From Arthrobacter burdickii (GTDB taxonomy: Bacteria; Actinomycetota; Actinomycetes; Actinomycetales; Micrococcaceae), in NCBI RefSeq assembly GCF_030433645.1, contig NZ_JAROCG010000002.1, positions 558,001 through 622,000 on the forward strand: DNA of 64,000 bases, written 5' to 3'. Under the pieces are notes generated by a model that was not told where the DNA came from, ran no database searches, and saw only the letters and a list, made by a program, of their open reading frames with translations. Both the position numbers and the translations under genes were made by a program. Positions 39,069 to 49,100 of the stretch are shown piece after piece. How positions within the stretch are numbered: the first letter of the stretch is position 1; each line of letters opens with the position of its first letter.

Positions 39069-39965
39069 ATCACTACTTCATCCCAACTCTCCCGACGACA
39101 GCTCATCCGGCTCACCGCAAGCGTGCCGGTAGCCGGACTCCTTGCTGCCTGCTCCGTCGAGGATCGAAAAAATACTGCCTCCGCTGACACCACTAAAAGG
39201 CCCCAGGAGCCGGGTTGGCAGACTGTCTGGGAGGACCGCTTTGACGGAAGCTCACTCGACATGGCCTCGTGGACCGCCCTGGACTACGGGGGGAACCGCG
39301 ACCTCGGCGAACAGCACTACAACGACCCGTCGATGGTCAGCCTTGAGGGCGGCAACCTGGTCCTGAAGGCACGGAAAAGCCCGCGGGATGGTTTTGAGTA
39401 TCTTGCGGGAAGCATTTCCTCCAAGGGAAAAGTAGCCCTGGGACCGCACGGACGCCTCACCACCCGGCAGTACATCAGCCCAGGCGACGGAATCGGGGTC
39501 GGTGTCTGCTTGTACGGGTCGAACATCGATGAGGTGGGCTGGCCTGCCTGTGGTGAGATTGACGCTACGGAAATTGCTGTGGCCCGAGGGGAATCCCCCT
39601 TCGCATCGATCCATGGGCCTGGATACTCAGGCGGCTCCCCGATCTCGGCGACGCGGCAGGGCGACACACTGATCGGACGGTGGGCCGAACATACGCTCGA
39701 GTGGGAACCGGACCGCATCTCATGGGCCATCGACGGTGAAACGTACCACGTTGCAGAAGCAACAAATCCCAGGGCCGTAAACGGCTGGCCTTTCGAGCAG
39801 CCCTTCTTCGTCACCATCGTCATGACCGTCGGCTCAGGGCTATCCGGTCCCGTCGACGAATCAACGTGGCCCCTCAGTGAACAGGGAATGAAGGAGGACC
39901 CCTACGCCGTCTTCGAGTTCATCCGCTTCGAACAGAAAGACCAGGAGGGCCAGGAACACCCATGA
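39069..39965 (+). CDS. GH16-like endo-glucanase, Tat-exported lipoprotein with a probable ATC start
   Basis: A protein of about 298 residues. The mature domain starts at WEDRFDGSSLDMASW and contains the GH16 catalytic signature EIDATE (ExDxxE) in CGEIDATEIAVARG, which points to a beta-1,3- or related glucanase of laminarinase type. The frame before GTG 39123 encodes SSQLSRRQLIRLTASVPVAG followed by LLAAC, a twin-arginine signal with a lipobox. Starting at GTG would delete the twin-arginine motif. No ATG, GTG or TTG exists further up in this frame, but ATC at 39069 has CGGAG 6 nt upstream, so an ATC start (or a sequence error) is proposed. It would act at the cell surface. Confidence 0.8.
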   Translation: MTTSSQLSRRQLIRLTASVPVAGLLAACSVEDRKNTASADTTKRPQEPGWQTVWEDRFDGSSLDMASWTALDYGGNRDLGEQHYNDPSMVSLEGGNLVLKARKSPRDGFEYLAGSISSKGKVALGPHGRLTTRQYISPGDGIGVGVCLYGSNIDEVGWPACGEIDATEIAVARGESPFASIHGPGYSGGSPISATRQGDTLIGRWAEHTLEWEPDRISWAIDGETYHVAEATNPRAVNGWPFEQPFFVTIVMTVGSGLSGPVDESTWPLSEQGMKEDPYAVFEFIRFEQKDQEGQEHP

Positions 39966-40136
39966 CTCCTCAATCGGCGCCACCGTCGCGCTTCTCCATC
40001 GTCTCCTAGCTGCGCGCCTCCAACGGGCAAGCATGAGGGCTACTAACCGACTCGGCCGAGATGCAGCGGTGCGCTGTCGCGTCGCGAAGTAGCCTACGGG
40101 CGGGCGTGAGCGTCCATGTGGTTTCTATCGGTGAGA

Positions 40137-41750
40137 ATGGAGAGCGTGAAAGTAGCAGTGTTGGGAGACGTAGGCCAGCCCGTGTACCACGTTGGGGACG
40201 AGGCAATGACCCATGCTGCGGTTGATGAGCTGAGGGCTCGGGGCATCAATGACATCGTGGTCTTCACCCGGAGCGTGGCGGATTCACGGTCAGCGTTCGA
40301 CGCTGAAGCTGCTCCTACTCTGGCTTTTCCCGGGCCTCCGCAGGAGCGTTCCGATTACCTGTGGAAGGTGCTTGCTGCCGCAGAAGGGGACCGGACTGTT
40401 CTTCCCGAAACAGATCCTGTGTGGGAGTTCATGGGGGAGTTGAGTCAGTGCGATGCCCTCCTTGTTGCTGGTGGAGGCAACATGAACTCGTTGTATGGGT
40501 GGCTGCTGTACGAGCGCGTCGCAGCCGTCCGGATCGCCAAGCTCCTAGGATTGAGTGTCGTCGTGTCTGGGCAGACCCTGGGCCCGGACCTTTACGGCCC
40601 TGATCGTGAGGCAGCACGCACGCTTCTCGAAACAGCCGATATGGTCGGCGCCCGGGAAGCCTCTTCCCTGCAACTCATGCAGGGACTGACGCCAGCAGCA
40701 CACTTGGTGCGCCCATGCCTTGATGATGCTTCCTTCTTCGCCGCCGCGAGCCCACCAGCGCCTGCAAATTCTTGCGAGACCACAGCGAATCGGGACGAGG
40801 AGGTCCCTGTTGGCCCCTTCATTGCTGCGACCTTCTCACCCGGTCATGGGGAGGTGGACCGGGATACTTACCTGTCCACCTTGGCTGCCGTGCTGGACGA
40901 CGCTTCCGAGCTCACGGGGTACCCGGTCGTTTTCCTTCCACACATGGCCACACCGACTGGTACGGCGCCGGCCGGGAAAACTTGTGCGGGGAGCGCGACA
41001 GGATCTGCTGAAGTGGCCACTGACACAGGGCAGCGAAAAGCGCAGGCGTTCGACGTAGACGAACACATGCACCATGAAATTGCCGCCCGCATGGAGAGCA
41101 ATTGCGCGGTGCTGCTGCCCATCCAGAGCGCCTACCGGACGGCCGAGCTCACTCGGCGCTCGGCTTTGGTCATCACGTCCCGATACCATCCGGTGGTCTT
41201 CGCTCTCGACGCCGGGATCCCGGTCGTAGCTCTCGTGCCGGAGGGATACAGCGACGCGCGCATCCGGGGGGCCCTGGAAAACTGGGGACTGGGCAATCTG
41301 GCACTGCCACTTCCCTCTCTGTTCGATGGCAGCCTCACCCGAGCCATTACTGACATATGGGCCCAAAGGGACGCCCTGACCTCGTACCTGACGGACATAC
41401 GGGCTTCCCGGGTGAGCCAGCACCACCAGTGGTGGGACAACGTCGTTTCCGTTCTGCAGGGCGGACAGGTACCGGATGACCAATCTGCGCCCACGAAAGC
41501 GTTGCCACTACCGGTCCTTGACCCGCTCTGGCAAGCACAGGCCGCATCATCCGCCCTGGCCTTCCTGCCCATGTCATCGGCTTTGACTGCATTACGGTTG
41601 GAAAACGAACACCTGCGCGGGCAGTACCAAACCGTCCGCAGGGAACGAGACCACGCCAGAGACGACTTGGCGTCCTGGCTCGGATCAAAATCATTTAGGC
41701 TCGCTAGGAAAATAGCAGCAGCGGCAGCACTTGTGAGATGGAGCAAATGA
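40137..41750 (+). CDS. Polysaccharide pyruvyl transferase family protein
   Basis: A protein of about 537 residues. It belongs to the PF04230 family (CsaB, WcaK and relatives), which transfers pyruvate from phosphoenolpyruvate as a ketal to a sugar. Visible features are KVAVLGDVGQPVYHVGDEAM, DALLVAGGGNMNSLYGWLL, VVSGQTLGPDLYGPDREAA and RSALVITSRYHPVVFALDAG, in family order. The C-terminal 100 residues, beyond the family core, form a coiled-coil-like tail. ATG 40137 is given; ATG 40116 and GTG 40146 are possible. The stop overlaps the GT2 gene. CsaB-type pyruvylation of wall polysaccharide makes the ligand for SLH domains, and SLH-like proteins are encoded on both sides. Confidence 0.88.
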   Translation: MESVKVAVLGDVGQPVYHVGDEAMTHAAVDELRARGINDIVVFTRSVADSRSAFDAEAAPTLAFPGPPQERSDYLWKVLAAAEGDRTVLPETDPVWEFMGELSQCDALLVAGGGNMNSLYGWLLYERVAAVRIAKLLGLSVVVSGQTLGPDLYGPDREAARTLLETADMVGAREASSLQLMQGLTPAAHLVRPCLDDASFFAAASPPAPANSCETTANRDEEVPVGPFIAATFSPGHGEVDRDTYLSTLAAVLDDASELTGYPVVFLPHMATPTGTAPAGKTCAGSATGSAEVATDTGQRKAQAFDVDEHMHHEIAARMESNCAVLLPIQSAYRTAELTRRSALVITSRYHPVVFALDAGIPVVALVPEGYSDARIRGALENWGLGNLALPLPSLFDGSLTRAITDIWAQRDALTSYLTDIRASRVSQHHQWWDNVVSVLQGGQVPDDQSAPTKALPLPVLDPLWQAQAASSALAFLPMSSALTALRLENEHLRGQYQTVRRERDHARDDLASWLGSKSFRLARKIAAAAALVRWSK

Positions 41751-42745
41751 ATCAGCAACTCCCGGCGGCAGAGGTTGCCGTCATCATGCGTACCAAAAAC
41801 CGGAGCGTCCTACTGAAGCGTGCCGTGGAAGATGTTCTGAAGCAGAGCCTGCAGGACTGGCACCTGGTCATTGTCAACGACGGCGGAAACCCGACCGACG
41901 TGGATGCCCTTGTCGCTACCAGATCTGATCGGCTACGGGACCGGGTCACCGTCCTTCACCACGATAAGAGTCGGGGCATGGAAGCCGCATCGAACGCAGG
42001 TATTGCTGCCAGTACCTCGACGTACGTGGCCATACACGACGACGACGACTCGTGGCACCCTGATTTCCTCTCCCGCACGGTGGACTACCTGAACACCAGG
42101 TCTGATGCCGGCGTGGGCGTCCGCACCGAGATAGTTCACGAGAGGATCGAGGACGACCGGATCATCGAGACCGGCAGGGACCCCTTTTCACCCGAGATCC
42201 GGGAGCTCATGCTCAGCGATGCGCTCCGCTTCAACCGGTGCGTCCCCATCGGCCTGCTCTACCGTCGGGAACTCCATTCAGAGGTCGGCGGTTACGACGA
42301 AAGCCTCGGCGCGGTCGGTGACTGGGAATTCCAGTTACGTGTCCTTCAACACCACACTCTCGGCTTCATCGACGGCGAACCGCTGGCCTTCTGGCACCAC
42401 CGCCACGGGACCGAAGGCGACAGCGGCAATAGCTTTCTCGCCGGGAAGAACGACCATCTCTACTTCGACAAGTACGTTCGGGAACGCCACCTCCACGAAT
42501 ACGCAGCCACTCACGGTCTGGGTGCCCTGCTGTATCTTGCCGGCGCCGGTAAGGAGCAAACGGACCAACTCCATCACCGGATGAACTACTCCGAAGAACT
42601 GCTCCGCGACCTTCAGGCGCGCTCCCACCGCACAGAAGAAACCCTCCGCCACCTGGAGGCCGCCATAAGCGACGCCAGCCTGGTGAGTTTGCTCCGCCGC
42701 CGATACCGCCGGTTCAAAGACCGCCTGCGCCCTCCGAGGTCCTAA
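41747..42745 (+). CDS. GT2 family glycosyltransferase
   Basis: A protein of about 332 residues with an N-terminal GT-A domain: VAVIMRTKNRSVLLKRAVED, then WHLVIVNDGGNPTDVDAL, and the nucleotide/metal-binding acidic cluster IHDDDDSWHPDFL. The C-terminal 90 residues are helical and charged. It uses a nucleotide sugar to extend a glycan in the cytoplasm. ATG 41747 overlaps the pyruvyl transferase stop as ATGA; ATG 41738 is an alternative. Coupling to the pyruvyl transferase suggests that both act on one polymer, probably a cell-wall glycan. The gene converges on the repeat-protein gene, with a perfect 30-bp palindrome between. Confidence 0.9.
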   Translation: MNQQLPAAEVAVIMRTKNRSVLLKRAVEDVLKQSLQDWHLVIVNDGGNPTDVDALVATRSDRLRDRVTVLHHDKSRGMEAASNAGIAASTSTYVAIHDDDDSWHPDFLSRTVDYLNTRSDAGVGVRTEIVHERIEDDRIIETGRDPFSPEIRELMLSDALRFNRCVPIGLLYRRELHSEVGGYDESLGAVGDWEFQLRVLQHHTLGFIDGEPLAFWHHRHGTEGDSGNSFLAGKNDHLYFDKYVRERHLHEYAATHGLGALLYLAGAGKEQTDQLHHRMNYSEELLRDLQARSHRTEETLRHLEAAISDASLVSLLRRRYRRFKDRLRPPRS

Positions 42746-42905
42746 CGTCGGCGCCCTAACCTCAACGACTTGGACGCCGTCCTGCCTGACCTCTGCGCGT
42801 AGCTTTGCGGGCTCGTCGCGGCTTTGCCAATTGGCCAAACCCACTCGGTGTATTCCTGGTCGCACTCATCCCGGGGAGTGATGACGGCCAGCACGGCGGA
42901 CGGCT

Positions 42906-42935
42906 GCGGCCGTGCGCAGATCTGCGCACGGCCGC
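42906..42935. terminator. Perfect 30-bp palindrome between convergent genes
   Basis: GCGGCCGTGCGCAGA is followed immediately by its exact complement (42906-42935), between the GT2 stop and the stop of the repeat protein. This fits a bidirectional terminator. There is no loop beyond the palindrome centre and no T-tract. The 250-bp gap holds nothing else I recognise. Confidence 0.65.
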
Positions 42936-42995
42936 GGTTCGTTCCCACTACCCGAGCGTGGACAGCTGCACTGACCCGCCAGGGTAGAGCGGATT

Positions 42996-45680
42996 TCAGG
43001 GTTTTCCGTTGGCGCGGTATAGGAACGCGGCCATGGCGTCCCGGTTGACTGGTTGCAGGGCACGGTAGGTGCGGGTCCCGTTGGGTTCGGCCCATCCGGT
43101 GCTGATGCCCTGGGCGGCGAGCCAGGACATCTCCTTGTAGAACAACTGGGTTGTGGCCACGTCCGCGAACGGTGACACGGCCGGGGGCGTGTAGGCGGGG
43201 GAGCCGGCGGCGCGGTAGAGGAACGCGGCCATGGCATCCCGGTTGACCGGTTGCAGGGCACGGTAGGTGCGGGTCCCGTTGGGTTCGGCCCATCCGGTGC
43301 TGATGCCCTGCGCGGCGAGCCAGGACATCTCCTTGTAGAACAACTGGGTCGTGGCCACGTCCGCGAACGGTGACACGGCCGGGGGCGTGTAGGCGGGGGA
43401 GCCGGCGGCGCGGTAGAGGAACGCGGCCATGGCATCCCGGTTGACCGGTTGCAGGGCACGGTAGGTGCGGGTCCCGTTGGGTTCGGCCCATCCGGTGCTG
43501 ATGCCCTGCGCGGCGAGCCAGGACATCTCCTTGTAGAACAACTGGGTCGTGGCCACGTCCGCGAACGGTGACACGGCCGGGGGTGTGTACGGCGCCAGGG
43601 TGGTCTTGAAGGTGGTCGTCCAGCTCGCCGTGGTACCGGAGGCGAGGACATAGTCGGCCTTCGCGCGGGCGGTGACCGTGACGGTTCCGGTGCCGGGGTA
43701 GGTGCCGGCGGCCTTCATGGTCCCGCCGACCAGGTACTCCACGCCCTCGGTGGCCGGGATCGTGTAGGTGTCGTCCTTCGTGCCGTCCGCATCCGTGAAC
43801 ACCACAGCCGCTGGGGACACGGAGATGGGGGTGGTCTTGAAGGTGGTCGTCCAGCTCGCCGTGGTACCGGAGGCGAGGACATAGTCGGCCTTCGCGCGGG
43901 CGGTGACCGTGACGGTTCCGGTGCCGGGGTAGGTGCCGGCGGCCTTCATGGTCCCGCCGACCAGGTACTCCACGCCCTCGGTGGCCGGGATCGTGTAGGT
44001 GTCGTCCTTCGTGCCGTCCGCATCCGTGAACACCACAGCCGCTGGGGACACGGAGATGGGGGTGGTCTTGAAGGTGGTCGTCCAGCTCGCCGTGGTACCG
44101 GAGGCGAGGACATAGTCGGCCTTCGCGCGGGCGGTGACCGTGACGGTTCCGGTGCCGGGGTAGGTGCCGGCGGCCTTCATGGTCCCGCCGACCAGGTACT
44201 CCACGCCCTCGGTGGCCGGGATCGTGTAGGTGTCGTCCTTCGTGCCGTCCGCATCCGTGAACACCACAGCCGCTGGGGACACGGAGATGGGGGTGGTCTT
44301 GAAGGTGGTCGTCCAGCTCGCCGTGGTACCGGAGGCGAGGACATAGTCGGCCTTCGCGCGGGCGGTGACCGTGACGGTTCCGGTGCCGGGGTAGGTGCCG
44401 GCGGCCTTCATGGTCCCGCCGACCAGGTACTCCACGCCCTCGGTGGCCGGGATCGTGTAGGTGTCGTCCTTCGTGCCGTCCGCATCCGTGAACACCACAG
44501 CCGCTGGGGACACGGAGATGGGGGTGGGTGTATTGGTGACGGTGAGGGTGGCGAGAGTCTGGAAGAAGGTGGACTCGTTGCCGAGGGTGTCGGTCAGGGG
44601 GTAGAGGGTCACTTCCCACTGGCCTGTTGCCGAGCCCTGAGGGATCGTGACGGAGCGTTCCCAGATGCCGTCCTGCACAGTCCCGGAGACAAGGTTCATG
44701 CGCCCGAATCCGAAGCTCTGGTCGGTGGTGGTGTGGCTGACCGTGAGCACGGGCGCTTGGACGCCGGTCTGATCAACCAGATGAACGGTGATCGTCGCGG
44801 TCGTCGGTCCACTCTCGAGGTTCAGGGTCGTGGGAGTGACGGAAGAACTCACCAACACCGGCCCACGCGTATCCGAAGCCGGGCCGGTGACGGTGAGGGT
44901 GGCGAGAGTCTGGAAGAAGGTGGACTCGTTGCCGAGGGTGTCGGTCAGGGGGTAGAGGGTCACTTCCCACTGGCCTGTTGCCGAGCCCTGAGGGATCGTG
45001 ACGGAGCGTTCCCAGATGCCGTCCTGCACAGTCCCGGAGACAAGGTTCATGCGCCCGAATCCGAAGCTCTGGTCGGTGGTGGTGTGGCTGACCGTGAGCA
45101 CGGGCGCTTGGACGCCGGTCTGATCAACCAGATGAACGGTGATCGTCGCGGTCGTCGGTCCACTCTCGAGGTTCAGGGTCGTGGGAGTGACGGAAGAACT
45201 CACCAACACCGGCCCACGCGTATCCGAAGCCGGGCCGGTGACGGTGAGGGTGGCGAGAGTCTGGAAGAAGGTGGACTCGTTGCCGAGGGTGTCGGTCAGG
45301 GGGTAGAGGGTCACTTCCCACTGGCCTGTTGCCGAGCCCTGAGGGATCGTGACGGAGCGTTCCCAGATGCCGTCCTGCACAGTCCCGGAGACAAGGTTCA
45401 TGCGCCCGAATCCGAAGCTCTGGTCGGTGGTGGTGTGGCTGACCGTGAGCACGGGCGCTTGGACGCCGGTCTGATCAACCAGATGAACGGTGATCGTCGC
45501 GGTCGTCGGTCCACTCTCGAGGTTCAGGGTCGTGGGAGTGACGGAAGAACTCACCAACACCGGCCCACGCGTATCCGAAGCCGCCTGCGCCGAGCCTGCC
45601 GTGATCAGCGCGGAGACCAAGGCGCTCATTACTAGAAGGATGATGAACGTTAAGGACGATGTCCTACGCGTTAAGGACAT
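42996..45680 (-). CDS. Secreted surface protein made of three kinds of near-identical tandem repeats, with C-terminal SLH-like units
   Basis: An 894-residue exported protein. After the signal peptide (SLTFIILLVMSALVSALITA, cut after AQA) come three 117-residue Ig-like repeats (VLVSSSVTPTTLNLESG...), four 77-residue repeats (SPAAVVFTDADGTKDDTYTI...) and three 66-residue SLH-like repeats (FADVATTQLFYKEMSWLAAQ, RDAMAAFLYRA). Copies within each set are almost identical in DNA as well as protein. ATG 45680 is preferred because AAGGGGA lies upstream and the signal peptide follows directly; the longer frame to 45899 adds untypical sequence. No enzyme motif is present. It looks like a wall-bound stalk or adhesin. 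Its repeat number in the native genome may differ from the assembly. Confidence 0.88.
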   Translation of the reverse strand: MSLTRRTSSLTFIILLVMSALVSALITAGSAQAASDTRGPVLVSSSVTPTTLNLESGPTTATITVHLVDQTGVQAPVLTVSHTTTDQSFGFGRMNLVSGTVQDGIWERSVTIPQGSATGQWEVTLYPLTDTLGNESTFFQTLATLTVTGPASDTRGPVLVSSSVTPTTLNLESGPTTATITVHLVDQTGVQAPVLTVSHTTTDQSFGFGRMNLVSGTVQDGIWERSVTIPQGSATGQWEVTLYPLTDTLGNESTFFQTLATLTVTGPASDTRGPVLVSSSVTPTTLNLESGPTTATITVHLVDQTGVQAPVLTVSHTTTDQSFGFGRMNLVSGTVQDGIWERSVTIPQGSATGQWEVTLYPLTDTLGNESTFFQTLATLTVTNTPTPISVSPAAVVFTDADGTKDDTYTIPATEGVEYLVGGTMKAAGTYPGTGTVTVTARAKADYVLASGTTASWTTTFKTTPISVSPAAVVFTDADGTKDDTYTIPATEGVEYLVGGTMKAAGTYPGTGTVTVTARAKADYVLASGTTASWTTTFKTTPISVSPAAVVFTDADGTKDDTYTIPATEGVEYLVGGTMKAAGTYPGTGTVTVTARAKADYVLASGTTASWTTTFKTTPISVSPAAVVFTDADGTKDDTYTIPATEGVEYLVGGTMKAAGTYPGTGTVTVTARAKADYVLASGTTASWTTTFKTTLAPYTPPAVSPFADVATTQLFYKEMSWLAAQGISTGWAEPNGTRTYRALQPVNRDAMAAFLYRAAGSPAYTPPAVSPFADVATTQLFYKEMSWLAAQGISTGWAEPNGTRTYRALQPVNRDAMAAFLYRAAGSPAYTPPAVSPFADVATTQLFYKEMSWLAAQGISTGWAEPNGTRTYRALQPVNRDAMAAFLYRANGKP
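43014..43590 (-). repeat. 198-bp tandem repeat, three copies (SLH-like units)
   Basis: GAACGCGGCCATGGC recurs at 43023, 43221 and 43419, an exact 198-bp period (66 codons). Copies 2 and 3 are essentially identical and copy 1 differs at a few sites. They encode the SLH-like C-terminus of the surface repeat protein. Confidence 0.95.
43600..44522 (-). repeat. 231-bp tandem repeat, four copies
   Basis: GTGGTCTTGAAGGTGGTCGT recurs at 43600, 43831, 44062 and 44293, an exact 231-bp period (77 codons), and the copies read as identical through their length. They encode the middle repeat of the surface protein, a type seen in actinobacterial wall proteins. Confidence 0.96.
44540..45583 (-). repeat. 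351-bp tandem repeat, three copies
   Basis: CGGTGAGGGTGGCGAGAGTC recurs at 44540, 44891 and 45242, an exact 351-bp period (117 codons). The copies read as identical. Because of the repetition even the opposite strand is open for 300 codons, which is not a gene. Confidence 0.96.
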
Positions 45681-45999
45681 GAGGTTCCCCTTGATTGCGA
45701 TTGCTGATTTGGTAGCTTTCCGCCACCTAAGACCAAGGTAAATGTACGGCACGTTTGGGATGTAACCGCTGAGGAATTGCCGAGCAGAACTCAACGGATT
45801 CACGTTCCTCGGTGGTGGAGGGACATCAAAAATGCGTGGATCAGTGGCAATGGGTGCCACGAAGTAACGGCGTGGATGTGGTTGCATTCCCGCCGGCAAC
45901 CCGTTGCCATCGCAGGGGTGCCCTGTCGCTTACAGTGTCATAGGGTAGCGCCCCGAAGTATGTCGCATGCACGCCCTATCGAATTGGGAACTCACAAAG

Positions 46000-46073
46000 G
46001 CACTCACCACCTATCGGGACTCCCTCACCGCCCAACCAGCCGCCGCCGCTTGACCAATATAGGAGCATCCCTC
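46000..46073 (+). repeat. Left member of an inverted repeat pair flanking the subtilase gene
   Basis: Two exact blocks, 46000-46021 (22 bp, GCACTCACCACCTATCGGGA...) and 46051-46073 (23 bp, TGACCAATATAGGAGCATCC...), recur in the opposite orientation at 50608-50629 and 50572-50594. The spacer between blocks differs. In both places the first block encodes ALTTYRD just before a stop codon, so both look like the 3' end of the same lost gene. Confidence 0.85.
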
Positions 46074-46088
46074 GTTCGTGAAGAGCCC

Positions 46089-46124
46089 GATAAAGGCCGT
46101 TCAGCTAGCTGAACGGCCCTTATC
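46089..46124 (-). terminator. Terminator of the subtilase gene
   Basis: GATAAAGGCCGTTCAGCT (46089-46106) pairs with AGCTGAACGGCCCTTATC (46107-46124) with one mismatch, about 35 bp past the subtilase stop. It overlaps the end of the left flanking repeat region. Confidence 0.7.
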
Positions 46125-46157
46125 AGAGCACGTGACGAATGGCGCTAGTGGCAGGAT

Positions 46158-49100
46158 TTAGGGCTTGCAACCACCGTTATCGGTTTCGTAGCTGTCGAGG
46201 CGCTGGATGAACGCGGCCATCGCATCACGAGCGACAGGCGCCACCGGACGGTAGGTGCCGTCCGCCCAGCCGGTACTGATGGCGGAGGCTTTCATCCACG
46301 AGATCTCGCGGGCGAACTGCAGATTGACCGGCACGTCCCGGAAGGACGCGGTGGACGGGTTGGTGTAGTTGCCCGCGTCGGCGATGTTGCAGAATTCCCC
46401 AGCGAAACGATTCATGAACGCGGCCATCGCGTCACGATTGACGGGAGCGAGCGGACGGTAGGTGTCGTCGCTGTAACCCGTCGTGATGCCGGTTTCGGCA
46501 AGCCAGGACATCTCCTTATAGAACTTGGTGTTCGGGGTGATGTCCTTGAAGGGCGACGTCGATGGAGCCGCATATGCCGGCTCTCCCGCGAGGCGGTAGA
46601 GGAAGGCAGCCATGGCGTCACGGTTGACCGAACCGAGAGGACGGTACGTGCCGTCCGGGTAACCGGTGGTCAGTCCCGCGTCGGCCAGCCAGTTGATGGC
46701 GGCTTCGTGCTGGTTCCCTGCGGTATCCGGGAAGCGAAGCCGGCCCTGCTGGATCGCAAGGACCTCGTCGCGCGCACCGGAGGCGTTGTGGTGGTGCAGG
46801 AAGAGGCCCTTGCTGGTCGTGTTGCCGGCAGTGCGGTGGACACGGAGCGAGGATCCGTCCGTAACGATGAAGCTGGTGTCGGCAGAATCCCCCTCGAACC
46901 AGAAGGCAGGTTCGGAAACGCTGAAGTCGATCCAGTCCGTGGTGTCCACGGGCACGTTCTGGCCTTCGGCGTCAACGCTGTACTGGCTCGATGTGCTGAC
47001 GCGGTACGAGATGTCGGCGCCTGCTGCAAGGTTGAGGCCCATTTTGGCCACGGGCAGCGGCAGGGTCACGACGTTCGTATCGAGCAGGTTGGTGTCGACG
47101 TCTCCGAACACATTGTTGGCAATGCCGCCGTCCACGGGTTCTGCGCTGATCGTTCCGTCGTCGCTCACGGCGTAGAGGTTGACGAGGACCAGATCCAGTT
47201 CTTCCGCGCGGCCGGTAGCGGCGATGAAGTCGGCTTCGTCATTGTTGTCCGCGTCGATTTCGATCTGGATCTGGGGCGCGCTCGAGAGCGTGTTCCAGTT
47301 CGCCCACGTGCTGATACCGAAGGACAGGTAACCGGCGAGGGGGTCCCCGCCGGCCTTCACCAGTCCGGGGACGGTCGAGGATGCACCGACCGACTTCAAG
47401 TCGAGTGCGTACAGCGACTCCAGTGCCAGTGATTCCCTACGAGCACTCTCGGTGCCGAGGACGAACGGCGATGCGATCGACGCGTACAGCGAATCCTCCC
47501 CGCCTTGCAGAAGGCCGCGGCCCGTGAAGGTGAGATCGCTTTCAAGGTCCGACGGGGTGTCGAACGGGATGTTCGTGCCGGCGGTGAGGTCCGCGGTCGG
47601 CTTCGGAGCGGCGTGGACCGGTACCCGGAGAGTCGAAGCGGTCGTACTGGTGAACTGCACACGCCCGGAAGCGTCTGCGATGTATTGGCGTGGAACTTCC
47701 TGCTGGAACCTTTCGGCGGCAGGGTCGATGCTCTTGGCCAGGGCGGTGGGATCAGCGATGGACAGGACGACGTCGAAGGTTGCTCTACCGTTGGCTGGCA
47801 CGTCGGCCGTAGCTGAGCTAGTGCCGGTCGCGGTGACCGAGATCTCTACGCCGGGCATTGCTGTTGCTTCGAGGTATTCGGCCGTGTAGGCCACGACGGT
47901 GTCGGAGCGGTTTTCCACGGTGATCTGCCTGGTCAGGGACACTGGGTCCGCTGCGAGCTCGAGGACACCGAAACTGACCGTGGTCAGCGCCGGATCCGCG
48001 GTGGCGTAGGCAAGCGACCGGGCATCTAGGGCATTGAGTGCGTCGACGCGGCCTGAACCGGTGCGGTTGGGAGCGTGGATGACGCCGTCTGCTGTGAGGA
48101 TGTCGTGCGTCGCGGTGTTCATGATGACGCTCTTGATCTGGTACGGGTTGTAGTCCGTCGCTCCGACCAGGAGCGCGGCGATGCCGGCTACGCGAGGGGC
48201 GGCCATCGATGTGCCGGTCTGCGCGGACGCCAGGGTGCCGGAGCCGGACTGGACCGAGCCGATGGACGTGCCGGGGGCGGCGACGTCGGGCTTGACCACC
48301 CCGTTGGAGCCGTGGACGCCACGCGAGGAGCTGGGGCTCAGCGTGTCGAGGGCGTCGGAGGCGCCCACTGCGGTGCCTTGCAGGTCGGGATCGAGGCGGA
48401 CCTGCAGTGTTCCGTCTTCCGCAGCCGCGCGAAGGCTCTGGGAGAACCGCGCGTTGAACTGGACGCCAGGGATGGTCGCGTTTCCGGCGATGCCGGCCTC
48501 GAAAACCGAACGAGGAGAGTCAAGTATGACGCCTTCCGCGCCTGCGGCCTCCGCGTTGTTGAAACGAACGCCGGAACCACAGGGGAACGCGCCGTTTTCC
48601 TCCCACTGAAGCCAGACCCACTTGCCTTCCAAGGAGCCGGCCTCGAAAGGGTTGCAGCCGAAGCGGTTGGCCGCAGGGCCCACCACGACCTCGCCCGTCA
48701 ACTGCTCCTCGGTGGCGGAGGTGTAATCGAAGTTGGCGCTGTATTGGCCGGCTGCCCGACCCGCGACGTCCGCCGGGGCGAGGACGTCGATGCCGTCCAG
48801 GGTCACCTGGGATCCGACGGAATTCGCGACGGTCAGCGCTGATGCTGCGCTGCCTGGGGATCCTCCATTGTCGAAGACATCACCGCCGTTGCCGGAGGAA
48901 ACGACGGAGAGGACGCCCTGCGCGGTGAGGCTGTTGACGATGTCGATTTCCGGATCATCATATGCGGGGAAGTCTGAACCGAGTGACATGTTGACCACGT
49001 TGGCGCGATCGGAGAAGTCGCCGTCGCGGTTGGGATCGAGCACATAGTCGAGGGCCAGACCCACGACCTCGCTTGTGCCTTCACACCCGAAGACGCGAAG

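Larger units (their letters stand above)
45681..46157. other. Intergenic region between the repeat protein and the subtilase
   Basis: This 477-bp stretch holds the presumed promoter of the repeat-protein gene, a short fragment of a disrupted coding region on the + strand (ending in KALTTYRDSLTAQPAAAA then TGA at about 46051), the left flanking repeat (46000-46073), and the subtilase terminator (46089-46124). No intact gene is present. Confidence 0.6.

Noticed and set aside
39123-39965. GH16 gene starting at GTG 39123
   Set aside because: It would cut off the encoded twin-arginine signal and has a poor ribosome site; the ATC start at 39069 explains the sequence better.
43014-45583. CRISPR-like array
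   Set aside because: The repeats are long (198-351 bp), contiguous, in frame and coding, with no spacers and no cas genes.
44733-45635. 300-codon open frame on the + strand across the 351-bp repeats
   Set aside because: A single repeat unit happens to be open in this frame, so tandem copies stay open; it has no start context or family, and the - strand frame has a signal peptide.
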